NCBI RefSeq assembly: GCF_000090795.2
Contig: NW_003546317.1
Location: 9,316 to 73,315 of the forward strand
DNA length: 64,000 nt
Direction of reading: 5' to 3'
Source: Amphimedon queenslandica
Taxonomy: Eukaryota > Porifera > Demospongiae > Haplosclerida > Niphatidae
In this document: one piece after another, positions 1 to 12,256 of the stretch
Numbering within the stretch: position 1 is the first letter of the stretch
Layout: every line of letters starts with the position of its first letter
Made by a program: the position numbers and the translations under genes
Notes under the pieces: generated by a model
Database searches by the model: none
What the model was told of the DNA's origin: nothing
What the model saw: only the letters and a program-made list of their open reading frames with translations

Positions 1-761
1 TCCTTTAGTAAAGGTAAGATGGCAAACGGAAGCATTTGGTAGACATTCTTGTTCTTCAAGTAAAATAGCACTGGTATCATCAACTGATATGAAATTATAG
101 TTAGATTCAACTTCAGTCATACCATCTCCATTAACTTTTGGTATGATCCACTCACCTATACAGTAATTGTTAGTAGTATTAAAATACTGTAATACTGTTA
201 TGTATAAAATTTACCTGTAGCAATTCTAAAATAATGAATATTAATAGATCCCAGTTCAATTATTACAAGATAATCTTCTCCCTCAATCTTTACAGCAATC
301 ATACCACATTCATCCTTCTCCTTATAGGACCATCCTTAGGATTATTAGGTATAACTTTCCTCCATTTGAGAGTATCAACATTTAAACTGTACAGAACATT
401 ATCATCATAGCGACCATAATGACTACAACGTCCTCCATAATAGAATATCTCATTCCCAATAGCAACAGCTACATAGCCAACGATTCCCAGTGGAGGATCG
501 CCAGTGGTAGGTTTCTGCTCCCACCTACCAGTCGGAAGGTGACGTACCTCCACAAGTGATGAATCTCTTTTTTCTATCTCAATATTGTGATCTTTAGAAC
601 TAGCTGATAAGTCATTTTTTTCCCCACCCCACATATAAAGACAGTCTCCTACTATTACTGTAGAATGGCCACTTCTCTTAGCAGGTTCATAGTCTATAGC
701 ACAACTTATCAATCAAGCAATAATCATTGATTCTGAACTTACTGAAGCTGTTGGATGCCAT
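1..761 (-). pseudogene. Kelch-repeat protein, 5' part, with an apparent frameshift
   Basis: Three exons fit on the minus strand: 743-761 (19 nt, starting MASNSF), 215-693, and 155 running off the window edge. Exon 2 reads as kelch sequence, with YEPAKRSGHSTVIVGDCLYMWGG at the start and an EIFYYGGRCS blade later. After residues DGPIRRR, near position 315, the frame hits a stop. The sequence in another frame continues kelch-like (ECGMIAVKIEGEDYLVI) up to a good donor at 214. The 155-1 exon reads GEWIIPKVNGDGM but lacks the usual LFGG. Kelch propellers are generally interaction platforms. The gene is either decaying or carries a sequence error; the C-terminal part lies outside the window. Confidence is good for kelch and lower for pseudogene status. 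Confidence 0.62.
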
Positions 762-1188
762 TTGTTCAAGGGGTGTGGCAGTCTGGAAATAACAAATAAT
801 TTCATTTACTCTATTACCTATGAAAAACTCATAGATACATGTACATGTAGGTGTGGCTAATGGATACAGTGTAGTGATCTTACAAAAATGAGATCAAATA
901 ATAATAATAATAGTAATTACAGGAAGACGAACAAAATAGATAACACATTATGAATAATCAAAAAAACAAGAACAACAAAAAGCTAGAACACAACAACAAC
1001 AACAACACAATAATAATTTATCATTTCAAAAGCTAAAGTGTATCAATAATAAAATTAAAACTGATGAGCTCGAGAATGAAAATGAAAGTAAAAATGAGAG
1101 AAAAAGGAGAATAATCAGAGAGAGGGAGATAATAAATAGTCTTAGTAAAATTCAATAAGTAGTTGCAAGATGACGGGTCTCTCTTCTA
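762..1188. other. Gap between kelch gene and TAOK stop
   Basis: AT-rich sequence with CAA and AAT runs. It should contain the 3' UTR of TAOK and the promoter of the kelch gene, both on the minus strand. I see no gene in it. Confidence 0.5.
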
Positions 1189-4100
1189 CTAAAGTGAAGC
1201 AGTCCCGACTGACACACTGTTACTAAGACTCTGCTCTGATGATACAGAAGAGTGCTCTCCTAGTATCAACTGCTCAGAGTTTAGCGAGATGTGATCGTTG
1301 GAGTATTTCTCTGCAAATTCCTTCCATTCTTTTAGCTGGTTACGCTGGAGGGTCTGCTGCCTTTCTAGCCTTAGGTTTTGAAGACGAGTTGACTCTTCGA
1401 AGATCTAAAGAGGAGGGAGAGAGGAATTCAAAAGTTATTAGTTTATCATTAAAATAGTTCTGTACTCCCAGATTCAAGAAAATAAATTTTTAATGAAGCC
1501 CCCAAACTGGTTTATGTTACCTGTCTATCCAGTTCTCTTTTGCTGTTCTCGATTTTCTCATCAAGGAGTTGTGTCTCCTTATCATGCTGACTAAGGAGTT
1601 TGAGCTCTTGCTTCTCTTGAAATTGCTGAAGGAGATCCTGTTCTTGTTGTAGCTGCTTCCTTAAAGCTTCCTGCTCAGCTAACTGAGCTTCATCTAACAT
1701 TACCTAAAGAGGGAGAGGAGGAAAGACAGAAGAAATTAGAGAAAATAATAAAAGGAGGAGAGAAATGATCAATTTTATCATACACGACAATGTAAAGATG
1801 TACATGTACATGTACATGAAACACTACTACTAATAAGTAATAATAAAAGCCACAGTATAAGAAGTACATGTACATATGCATAAATCTACAGTATCTTACA
1901 GTTTGTTGCTGCAGTACTTCATTGATGGTCCTCTCATACTGCATTGCTAGCATTGACATTTTCCTCATCTGCTCCTCCTTAGTGTGCCGGAGTACTTCCC
2001 TGTGCTGCTCTTTAGGTAGTGTGGACTGGAGCTGCTTCTGTAGACTCTTGTATTGTCTGGTCTGAATCTTGACAGTGTCATTAAACTGACCCTTTATCTG
2101 CTGTCTCTTTAACTGTGTGGAGGAGACAGGGACATCATGAACACATCAACTTATGATCAATACAATGAAGGAAAGTCAAGGAGACTAAGATTAAATGGGG
2201 ACTACATGTACATGTACTTTTAAATGTTTTGAAAAAAAATAGGATTCAAAAGACTATGATTTTTAATCGCTAAAATGAATTTCAGAAACCAAGTTTTACC
2301 TAACACTTTTGCCATGATTTTTAATACTTAGCAATAACAAATTTAAAATTATTTAAAAATAATTTCTAACACACAGTGACTGGTGGTATATGTACCTTTA
2401 AGCTTTTAGGATGCTGCTTTAGCTCCAAGACGTGTTTCTTTCTCAGTTCTCTCTCTGCCTTCCGACTGTAGGCAATCTGATTGTCCCACTCCAGAGCATG
2501 CTGTTTATTGAGGTGATCTGTTCTCATTTCATGAAGAGTCTTCAGTTGCTCCAGTTGAAGTTCTATTGTTGCTAAGAGATGCTTCCGTCTCATTTCTTGG
2601 ACTTTCTCTTTATGAAGCTGCATAAGGTTCAACTCCTACAAATAGATAAATAATAATAATTACACATTCTCTGGTAGGCAATGTTGGCCCTATTGTATGT
2701 ACATGAACATGTACTACAGCCCATGATTTTTAAAAATTGTTCCAAAATCACCTCAAATTTTTATTACATTTTCTGATACATATTGATGTACTTATGCTGT
2801 GTAGCAAGTTTGAGCTGATTCTGACTTCAATTTTTCGAGTTATGACCATTTAAGATTATGACCTTTTAATACATGTACAGTACATGTACATGTACATGTA
2901 TACTGTGCTTTATACATTATACATACACATTATTAGTTTCTCACTTCTTGCAGAAGTTGTTTCTCTATATTCTGTTTCTCGTGTAACAGTTTTTGTCTAA
3001 AGTCCACCATGTCGTGCTCAGCCTGTGTCTTCAGTATCTGGAGGTGCTCCTCCTCAATCTTCTTCTGTTCAACGTGCAGCTCTCCTTTCCTGGAGTCATA
3101 GAGCTGCTTCCTTTTAGAACTGGACAAGTTTACATTCTCTTCTAACTCCTGTGACAGAGGAGGAGGAGGAGAGAGAAAGAAAGGAAAAGTGTGCAAAAGA
3201 GAGAGAAAGAAATGAATTTGTAATATATACATGTAGTACACTTGTATGTACAATGTACAATGTACATGTACATGACTATACATGTACATGTATTTACTAT
3301 ACTCTACTGTACATGTAGAAAGAGAACAGAAAAGTTGGACAATTACAAAAAGCCACTAATTAATAAAAATTTACCGTATAAAGATATTTATATATAAACA
3401 CAAATAAAAATTCCGGACCTTCTTAAACAAAGCCTTGGTTGCCCTGTAGTCTGACTTCTGCTGTGACAGGAACTGCTTCATGTCCTGATCCTGTCTCTCC
3501 TTCAGACCACGCTGGAACTTACGATCCTCCGAAGACTCTTGCTTTTGCTGAAAAAAGAAAAAAGAGACAGAATAATTACATGTACATGTACACATGTGTA
3601 TACAAGTACAATGTATATGCATGCAAAAATGTATTAAATATTGCTTGTTAAAAATACATTATTTAGCTTACTCTCTTATCAAATTCTGCTTTGTGGTTTA
3701 ATCTAAGCCTGTCCAGGTCTTTCTCGTAAGATGTCCTCAACTGATCCAGCTCTCTCTCTTGTGTCTTTGATAGTGCAGACATTTCGTTTCTGTGCTTGAT
3801 CTCCAACTGACCCATCTACATGTACACGTAAGAGAGACATGTAGTAATGTACTGTATACATGACTACATGTAGCTCTCTGTGTCTCTCTCCCCTTCTCCC
3901 TCCCTCCCTCCCTCCCTTCCTCCCTCTCTCTCTCTCCCTCCCTCCCTCCCTCTCTCCCCCCACCGCCCTCTCTCTCCAATTACTTGTCCTTTATGCTGTG
4001 CTCTTATTCTCTTGTATCCGATCATTTGTTCCTTAAGGTCGCTCTGGAGCTGATGCTCTTCCGCTTGTTTTGATACTAACGAGTGTGGGCGTAAGGTCGA

Positions 4101-7100
4101 AAAACCATCCGAATGACCAGCCTATTATAATACATGTAGTAAGTAATACACTTGCATAAACCAGTATATTCTAGTAAATTTCAGTATACTCTAGTAAATT
4201 CCAGTATACTTCCAGATATTTTGGTGTATTTTTAATAAACTTACCACTCTCCTTGCCACCTCTTCAGGTGTCATGCTTATCTTTGGTTTGGGTTCGTCGG
4301 CTCCGCTCACTGCCCCGCCCAATACACTAGCACTGCTACTGGTACTCTCTTCCAAACCAAATGAATCCACTGAAGAAAAATAAAATAAATAAATAAATGA
4401 AATACATAATATTTTACTGCACTATACATGCATGTACATGTACATGTACATTGTAGATGTAACATCAATTTTTTATTAGTTTAAATTATGTGTACATGTA
4501 CATGTGCACAACACATGTAGCCATACAGCATACATGTACATACAGTATGTACATGTACATGTACATATACATGTACATGTACTCACTGGGTGATGTTGGT
4601 GTGATGGAGGCGGCAGCACTGGCTATACTATTACTCCTCTCCTGGGTAGAGACTACCTCACCAGTGTGATTGGATCTGATCACACCAGCACTCTAGGAAT
4701 GAAACAGAAAACAAGAATACAATAGTAACTTTATTATTATGATTATAAATTTAAGCCATGTACCATTGAACATGTACATGTATGTGTACATGTAGCTCAA
4801 AATGATGGATTTTTATTTTGGCAAATGGTTATCAAAAACACCAAATTTTCCAAAATTAAATTCCTCAAAAATTTCCCACTATAAAGTACATGTAATGTAC
4901 ATGTACATGTACATGTATGTAAAACAACATGTAGACTCCCCCCTTAGACCTTTACCTGTGTTCTATTAGACCTCATTGGGCTGCTAGGTCCTAAGGATGC
5001 AGAGTGAGTGGGAGTGACTTCAGAATCCTCCTGCTGCTCTCTGAGCCTCCGGGTTAGGCTAGCACTGGAGACACAGACCCCGCCCATAATGAGGTCGTCG
5101 TCGTCGTGAGTGAGGGAGGGAGAGGGGGAGGAGAGGGCAGGAGAGGATCCGGCAGGATCTGTGACATCACTGCAAAAGATAGATTAGCGTAACAACATGT
5201 TTTTTAAATACATACATGTACATGTAATTTCAAATACTGCATAATAGCGTCATAAAAAATTTGCGGGTAATTCAATATTACAATCAGCAAATTTACATGT
5301 ACATGTACATGTACATGTACAGTATGTGTATTTTTTAAAGATTTGCAAAATACATGTACATGTACCTGGGTGGTTCGCTCTCAATTTCATCAACTTCTAT
5401 TTCCGAGTCCTCCTCTCCCATTAGCATCTTCTGGAGTCTCTTGAAGTTCCTGTGATCGACTCTACGTACAGCGTCTTTGGTCCTTTGGATCAGCTTGAAA
5501 ACAATGTCACCACTTCTCGGGAGATTAATGAACCGATGCTATAAAGAGAGAGAGAGAGATAAGATTATTTTATTTTTTAATTTTTTACACATAATAATAG
5601 TAACAAACTAATAGAGCAAAATACATGTATATGTATGTATATGTAACATAAAACACAAAAAATGTAATATTAAGTACATGTACATTGTACATGCATAATG
5701 ATAAAATAATAAATTAATATACATGTACATGTGTACATGTACTTACTGCGAGGGCTTCAGTTGAGTCTATTCTGTCTTCTGGTTCTTTCTGAAGACATTG
5801 ACTTATAAAATCTCGAAATAAGTCGGACCTAAAATTAATTAACGTCACCATCACATAATGCACAATTACATGTACATGTACGTACCAGTTTTGTGGCTCC
5901 TGTATGGTGGGTGGGTCCTTCTGGGCTATGTGATACATGGCAGCCATAGCGTTCATGTGAAACAATGGCGGTTTTCTTTCAGCTATGAGGAGATTATAAA
6001 AATAAATTGTACAATATCGTACAAATTTCACTTATTTCAACTATATACATGTACATGTACATGTATTATATTATCGTACATACAGGGTTTCCCATAAGAT
6101 TTTGGTATAGTACTGAGCTTTTTCCAGCTCATGAAGTCTGCTTTTTAGATTGCTCAGGAGAGCTTTGTAGAATCCATGGGGTTTGTCAAAATACATGTAC
6201 GTGTACATGCAGTTAAAAGAGAATTCTCCACTTTTATAATTTTTCTGATACATATACATGTACTTATGTTATGCAGCAAGTTTGAGCTGATTCCGATCAA
6301 GATTGGATTTTTTATGAATTTTAAAAGTTGCTCGATCCTAAAGCAATACATTACATATGTACATGTAAAAAAAGTGCATGACTTGTCAGCTAATGAAGTG
6401 TGTCATTTAGCTCACTTACATGTAACATTACATTGTAGGATGCCTTGTGGGAAACCCTCTGTACATGTACATGTACATACATGTACATGTACATACATGT
6501 ACATGTACATGCTATTGTACATGTACATGTCATACATGTACATTAAATCTCACCCATTTCAATGCAAGTGATGCCGATAGACCAAACGTCCACTTTACCG
6601 TCGTACTGACCCTCGTCCATAGCCATTATGACCTCCGGTGCCATCCTACATGTACATGTACATATAACCCGTACATGCATAACGTACAGTGTGCGTACTA
6701 AACACTTACCAAAATGGAGTCCCAACAAAGGAATTGGCCGGAGAATATTCACAAGCAGAGCCAAAATCAGCTACAAAAAATAACAAAAATAAATAAAAAA
6801 AGACACAACAAATACACATGTACATGTACATACGTACTGTACATGTACATATAGTAGCTATACATGTACATTGTACATCTACATGTACTTATATTACATG
6901 CATTAATTACAAGTACTGATACATGTACATGTATATGTATTAATATTTAATACAGTACCTAGTTTGACGCCTCCTCTGTCAGTGAGGAGGATATTGCCAG
7001 CTTTGACATCTCTGTGTATCCTACCACTGGTGTGTAGGTAATGTAGACCCTATGGGAAGGAAAAGAAAGAAAGAGAATATAAAATGTACATGTACTGTAG

Positions 7101-7821
7101 GTTAATTGTCTTACAGTGAGAGCTCCTTTGCAAATTGCACCAATCTCATCTTCTTTGAGGGACGACTTGTGAACTGAAGGAGAGAGAGAGAGAGAGAGAG
7201 AGAGGGTCACTTATTAATTTTAAAAGTAATTTACATGTACATTGTACATTAAATTATCAGCTCAAACTTATAATTTCTACACATGTACATGTACATAGTA
7301 ATAATTTTAAAAAGGAGAATTCTCTCCTAGTCATTTCCGATGAAATTATGTAGTCAAATTTAAGTACATGTAACTTTAAATTGAATTGGAATCAGCTCAA
7401 ACTTTCTACATAACATACAGTACATAAATAAGAACAGAAAATAAGTACATGTACTGTACATGCAGACATGCACCAGGCAGCCATTTTTGATGAAATATAC
7501 AAATGTACTAAACTGATTTCATTATTAGATTTAAATTACAGTACAACTCTGTGGACGTGACAAGTACGTGTAATAATTAATTATTGAAAGCATTACTAGA
7601 CAATGAAACAGTTTAGCAACACAAAAACAAACAATCCTGACTACTAGCCAGGGACTAGTGACATTCCAACAAATAAAACGATGATATTCTATTTTTATTA
7701 TTATTATGTCAACAAGATGTGAGATCAGCCTACATGTAACAAACTAGAAGAGTCTTTGTTCCAACTGTCTGACATCTAATAGACAATACATGTACATTTA
7801 GACTCTTATTTCGTACCTCCT

Positions 7822-7866
<45 letters not shown>

Positions 7867-9338
7867 CCTTCCTCCCTCTTCCTCTCTCTCTCTCTCTCCC
7901 TTTTTTCCTTTCACATGTACATGTACTAACAATCAAATAGCTACTCATTTCTCTTAATTAGACACAGCTGCATGTACATGTACAAACAAGGCAGAGGCGC
8001 CATTTTTGACTTCAAACAATTGTCAATGATTATTATCATACAATAACGATGAGATAATTGCTCTCTGAGTGATATGGTCACTGACAATTATGTCGGGACA
8101 CTACAGCAATAATAAGAGTCACTTTGATGTCAAATATAACTACAAACCATTTTACTACAAATACATGTACATGTAGACACACAATAAAGACTGTTGCATG
8201 TGAACTTTGGACTTTAGGCAATTAGAGCGGGTAAGTGAGAGAAGGGGACAGCTGCAATGATTAACACTAAAACTAATGCTGAGTCAAATATAAACACAAC
8301 TGGACACTTTCACATACACACAGAGACAGCTGGAATGTACACAGCAATCATAATATTGAAATTGTAATAAATCTCACAAACACAAGTGTGTGTGTGTGTG
8401 TGTGTGTATGTGTGTATATATGATGATACAATGCTACTTACCTTCTACTACATCTGAAGCAGAACCAATACAGTACTCCATTACAACCTAAAATATAGAG
8501 GAAGAAAAAAAGAGGGAGGAGGGAGGGAGGGAGGAAGGGAGGAAGAGAGGGAGGGAGGGAGAGAGGGAGGGAGGGAGAGAGGGAGGGAGGGAGAGAGGGA
8601 GGGAGGGAGAGAGGGAGGGAGAAAGGGAGGGAGAAAGGGAGGGAGAGAGAGAGAGAGGGAGGAAGCGAGAGAGAGAGTATATGCCATAAATTCCTTGAAT
8701 TCACATGTACAGTTATTTACTACACCAGATCAGGGCTGATGTCTAAACTATCATTAGAGTTATGCATATCAAGACAGGGCTGGGTACATATTACATGAAC
8801 ATAATGAACATGTAAATGTACAGTGTTCCTAATAGATAGCGTATTACGTAACTAATAACAGGACATTAACAAGAAACAAACATTAGTAATGAAATACAGT
8901 AACGGGAACTGCAGCAGCAATTATAATAATAATAATAACAATATACATTATGGTACTGTAACAATAACATATATATGTACGTGGGACAGCTGCACTGTGA
9001 TTTAAGGCAATAAAAATGAAAATAACAAAAAAACAATAAGAACTGAACGCTTGGATGAGTATACATGTACATGTACATGTACTAAGATCTGAAATGCCAT
9101 GCATGCATGGTTATACTGTGACATCATAGACTAATTTTACTGAATGTGCACTTTAATTGGAATAAGTCTTACCCAACAGGTGGAGTCTTTTAGGTAACAT
9201 CCTTTGAACCCGATAGTGTTCTCATGCTGACACTGCTTGAGGAACTTAACCTCTTTTACTATATCCTGCCATTTCTAAAGGGGAGAGAGGGGGGGAGAGA
9301 GAGAGGGAGAGAGAGAGAGAGGAAGAGAGAGAGGGAGG

Positions 9339-9404
<66 letters not shown>

Positions 9405-10082
9405 TGATCACACACACATACAATATTACACATAGAATAGATGGTAACACGCTGAATAGATAAGGAGGAGACATAGCATAGATGTACCTATCCATATTTG
9501 GTATGACAGTGAACACAAGTCTACACGATAGTGTCATCCATAAAACATGAAATGGACATTCCCAGGCACCCCTTACCCTCTATTTATGGACTGAACCTTC
9601 TCTCTCTATATCTCTCTCTTTCTTGGCACAGCACTATGTAATGTACTTTGTCAAGTTTAATATGGAGGAAGGGGAATTGAGGGATAGGATGCTTTGCTGC
9701 ATAGTAATATTTATATATGCATAATTTGTTTCTAATTAGTATATGTAATCCAACCAATTATGATTGCCAAATATCTTGGAAACCAGCCCTAGTTTATGTA
9801 TATGTACTTTCCCTCTCTCTCTCTCTTCCTCACCTCCCTCCCATCCTCTCTCTGTCTGTCTCTCTCTCTCCTCCCCCTCTCTCTCTCTTTACCTCTATTG
9901 CCTGTTTCCCTGAGAACTGCATCTTCTTGATGGCAACAATCTCATCATTATTAATATTTCTTGCCTAAAAAAAGAATAACATAACATACAGTATACCGCT
10001 GGCTTCACTAAAACAAATAATAAGACAAAAGGTACAGGTGCTTTCCTTCCTCCCTCTTTCCCAGTATTAATTGTAACGTACA

Positions 10083-10122
<40 letters not shown>

Positions 10123-11445
10123 GTTATTATAGCTTACGAGTGACCACTATATAGCAGTTACAAATGTATTAATGAGAGTTGTATATCTAATAGTAAGTTA
10201 CTATGATGAGCGTATGACCAACAGTACAAGTACATGTAGCTACAACTAATTGCTCTATAGTCTACATCTGCAGTAATTATGTGTATCACTCAGCAAATGA
10301 TCACACAGTCTGTGTCTAAGCAGCAATGTAGTACATAATCAATAATGATGACATACTGTACATTTACATGTACGTGTAGATAGAGGATATGGCAATAGTC
10401 GTCAGGTTATGTTAAGAGTCAACAACAACAAACTCACAAACAACAACAAGCAAACAACAAATAAAGACACGCATACCATAAGTAACTATATATACAGTTA
10501 CAGTGTCATATCAACAATAATACGGACACACAAATACATACACACTCTTATTCAGTAATCAAATAGAATACAAACTGACTGACATACAAAATGATACTTG
10601 TCACCTAAGAGCAGAATAGGATACTAACTGTCGTAGCACCATGTTCAAATAATATGTACATGTACACACACTTAAAGATTCAATACGTAGTTGTACATGT
10701 AAATGTAGGTGAATCACTATGCATCTTTCATCACTTCTTAAAATACATGTAGATGTACAGTAGATCCACTTGATCATTCTTTCTCCCTTCTCTTCCCTCT
10801 CTCTCTCTCTTCCTCAATATTATTTTGTATCGTACAATAGTTGCTACATCTATGCGCCATATTGCATCGAATATACATGTACTATTGTACATGTACGTGT
10901 ACTATTTTGAAGTTTTGACTTTCTATGGTAGTTGGTGTTTCATTGTTTGTGTCAGTAACTCGGTATTAATTGAGATTTCCTCCACAATTCAAGAGACTGC
11001 TATTACTTATCATTTATAATAATACACACACAGACACATGCACGTACATGTACATGTGTATATGTACCAGAAACAGCAATGGACAGTAATAATTGACTAA
11101 AAAATTAAACATACTGTAATGATAATAATAATCAAAACTCTATCAAAACTAGCTCCATTTCGTTTTTAAAAAAATCTTTTAAAATCTACAGTCACTGTCA
11201 TATTTGAATGTAAACAGTGATACATGTAAATGCATGTAAAATCATCCTTTTTTGTACTTCAAAAAAATTTGTACTTCATTTTTTGTTTAAGTACAAAATC
11301 CACTTACGTAATAAACAGCTCCAAAGCTCCCATGCCCTATCTCTCTCTGGTCATAAAAGATGGCCTCCGGGTCCTCGTCAGTAAAATACTCGGCTAGTTC
11401 GGGATGCTTCGAGAGATTGATCTTCAATGGCTTGTTAAGAGGCAT
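1189..11445 (-). CDS. TAOK: TAO (thousand-and-one amino acid) Ser/Thr kinase
   Basis: Twenty-two exons give 974 residues (human TAOK1 is 1001). Exons, first to last: 11308-11445, 9893-9964, 9173-9274, 8442-8487, 7115-7173, 6959-7049, 6710-6770, 6554-6645, 5886-5982, 5747-5828, 5366-5538, 4956-5169, 4587-4692, 4245-4369, 3984-4121, 3672-3815, 3419-3547, 2945-3148, 2396-2635, 1900-2112, 1521-1703, 1189-1404. The kinase domain occupies about residues 30-285: [10 protein letters not shown] loop, VAIKK lysine, [16 protein letters not shown] Ser-rich linker follows, then a long charged coiled coil ([28 protein letters not shown]) as in TAOKs, which activate MKK3/6-p38 and Hippo signalling. Exon 17 uses a weak GTCCGG donor; homology supports it. 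Introns are packed with ACATGT repeats. Confidence 0.95.
4431..4580. repeat. (ACATGT)n self-complementary hexamer cluster
   Basis: One of many such clusters in TAOK introns (also near 3240-3310, 4890-4920, 5295-5360, 6460-6540, 6820-6930, 9060-9080). Each run is its own reverse complement, so strand has no meaning. Confidence 0.9.
6083..6459. mobile_element. CAGGGTTTCCC-ended element in a TAOK intron
   Basis: The left end CAGGGTTTCCCATAAGATTTTGG and right end CTTGTGGGAAACCCTCTG are inverted. One unit of the 180-bp repeat (GCAAGTTTGAGCTGATTCCG) lies between them. It interrupts no exon. Confidence 0.6.
8490..8672. repeat. GGGA purine tract at TAOK exon 4 acceptor
   Basis: Nearly pure purine on the plus strand, polypyrimidine in the TAOK transcript, ending at the exon 4 acceptor (8488). 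A similar GA tract (9276-9405) abuts exon 3 and a shorter one (7176-7204) exon 5. Confidence 0.9.
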
Positions 11446-12256
11446 GACTGTATGACAGTTCAAAACAAGTCTTTGAACTCTTTTCTAGCCTCGACGTCAC
11501 GGTAACAGGTACAAGGGATTAGTTACAGTCCTCCTTTAGTCTTTTAGCAGCTGGGGTATCGCTATAATACACACGAAGAGGAGTTGAATATGTGAATTGT
11601 GAAGAGAACCACTCGCCATGAAGTAATAAAAGGAGGACGTTATTTAGTCACGTGACTGGTTATATGGTTATTCATTAATTAAGAGGATCACGTGAGTGGT
11701 TATTAATTTCATTCATCCTCCTGTTATGGATGTCTGTTGTCTCTCTGTCCATTAATATCGTTTAACACAAAGCTAGTGTTGATTAGATTCACGGGATGAA
11801 ACAATGCAGACTGTAAATATCATTGTCTACGTTTTGAATTCAAAAGCAAGCTACTGTTAATAATGCTTTTTGTTCCAATTGAAAAGATGATGAGCATGCA
11901 GTAATAATATTTTTTACTTAAATTAGTCTACCAAATGCAATGAAGAGAATCTTAAAAGAGAAAAATGCAGATTCGGCCCATATTAGAAATAGAATGCATC
12001 TACTATTATCAAAGACAGGTGTTACAATGGATTATAAGCTGGTTGTCATTATAAAAACTTTTAAACAATGGCAGTTAAATGAAAACCAGCTAGCCATAAC
12101 TGGATAGCTATAATATATCTATGTAGCTCAGCAGCTAGCATTTCAGCCCCACCTGTCACGTGGGTGGTGACTGAGACACACCTTTTCACGTGGGTGTTTA
12201 TTTCTATAAAAAATTTTGAAGGAACTCGATAAAACGATATTGGCTGATGACATGTC
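11446..12256. promoter_or_regulatory. Head-to-head promoter of TAOK and IDS-like gene 1, CACGTG-rich
   Basis: This 811-bp gap separates two divergent starts. It contains GTCACGTGAC at 11647-11656, TCACGTGA at 11688-11695, GTCACGTGGG at 12155-12164 and TTCACGTGGG at 12185-12194. The last two lie about 100 and 70 bp before the sulfatase ATG. The first matches the CLEAR element bound by TFEB/MiT factors in vertebrate lysosomal genes. CACGTG also occurs in other promoters of this window, so specificity is unproven. Confidence 0.5.

Noticed and set aside
8438-9537. Leu/Ser/Pro and Arg/Glu low-complexity ORFs
   Set aside because: Translations of GA/CT microsatellites in TAOK introns.
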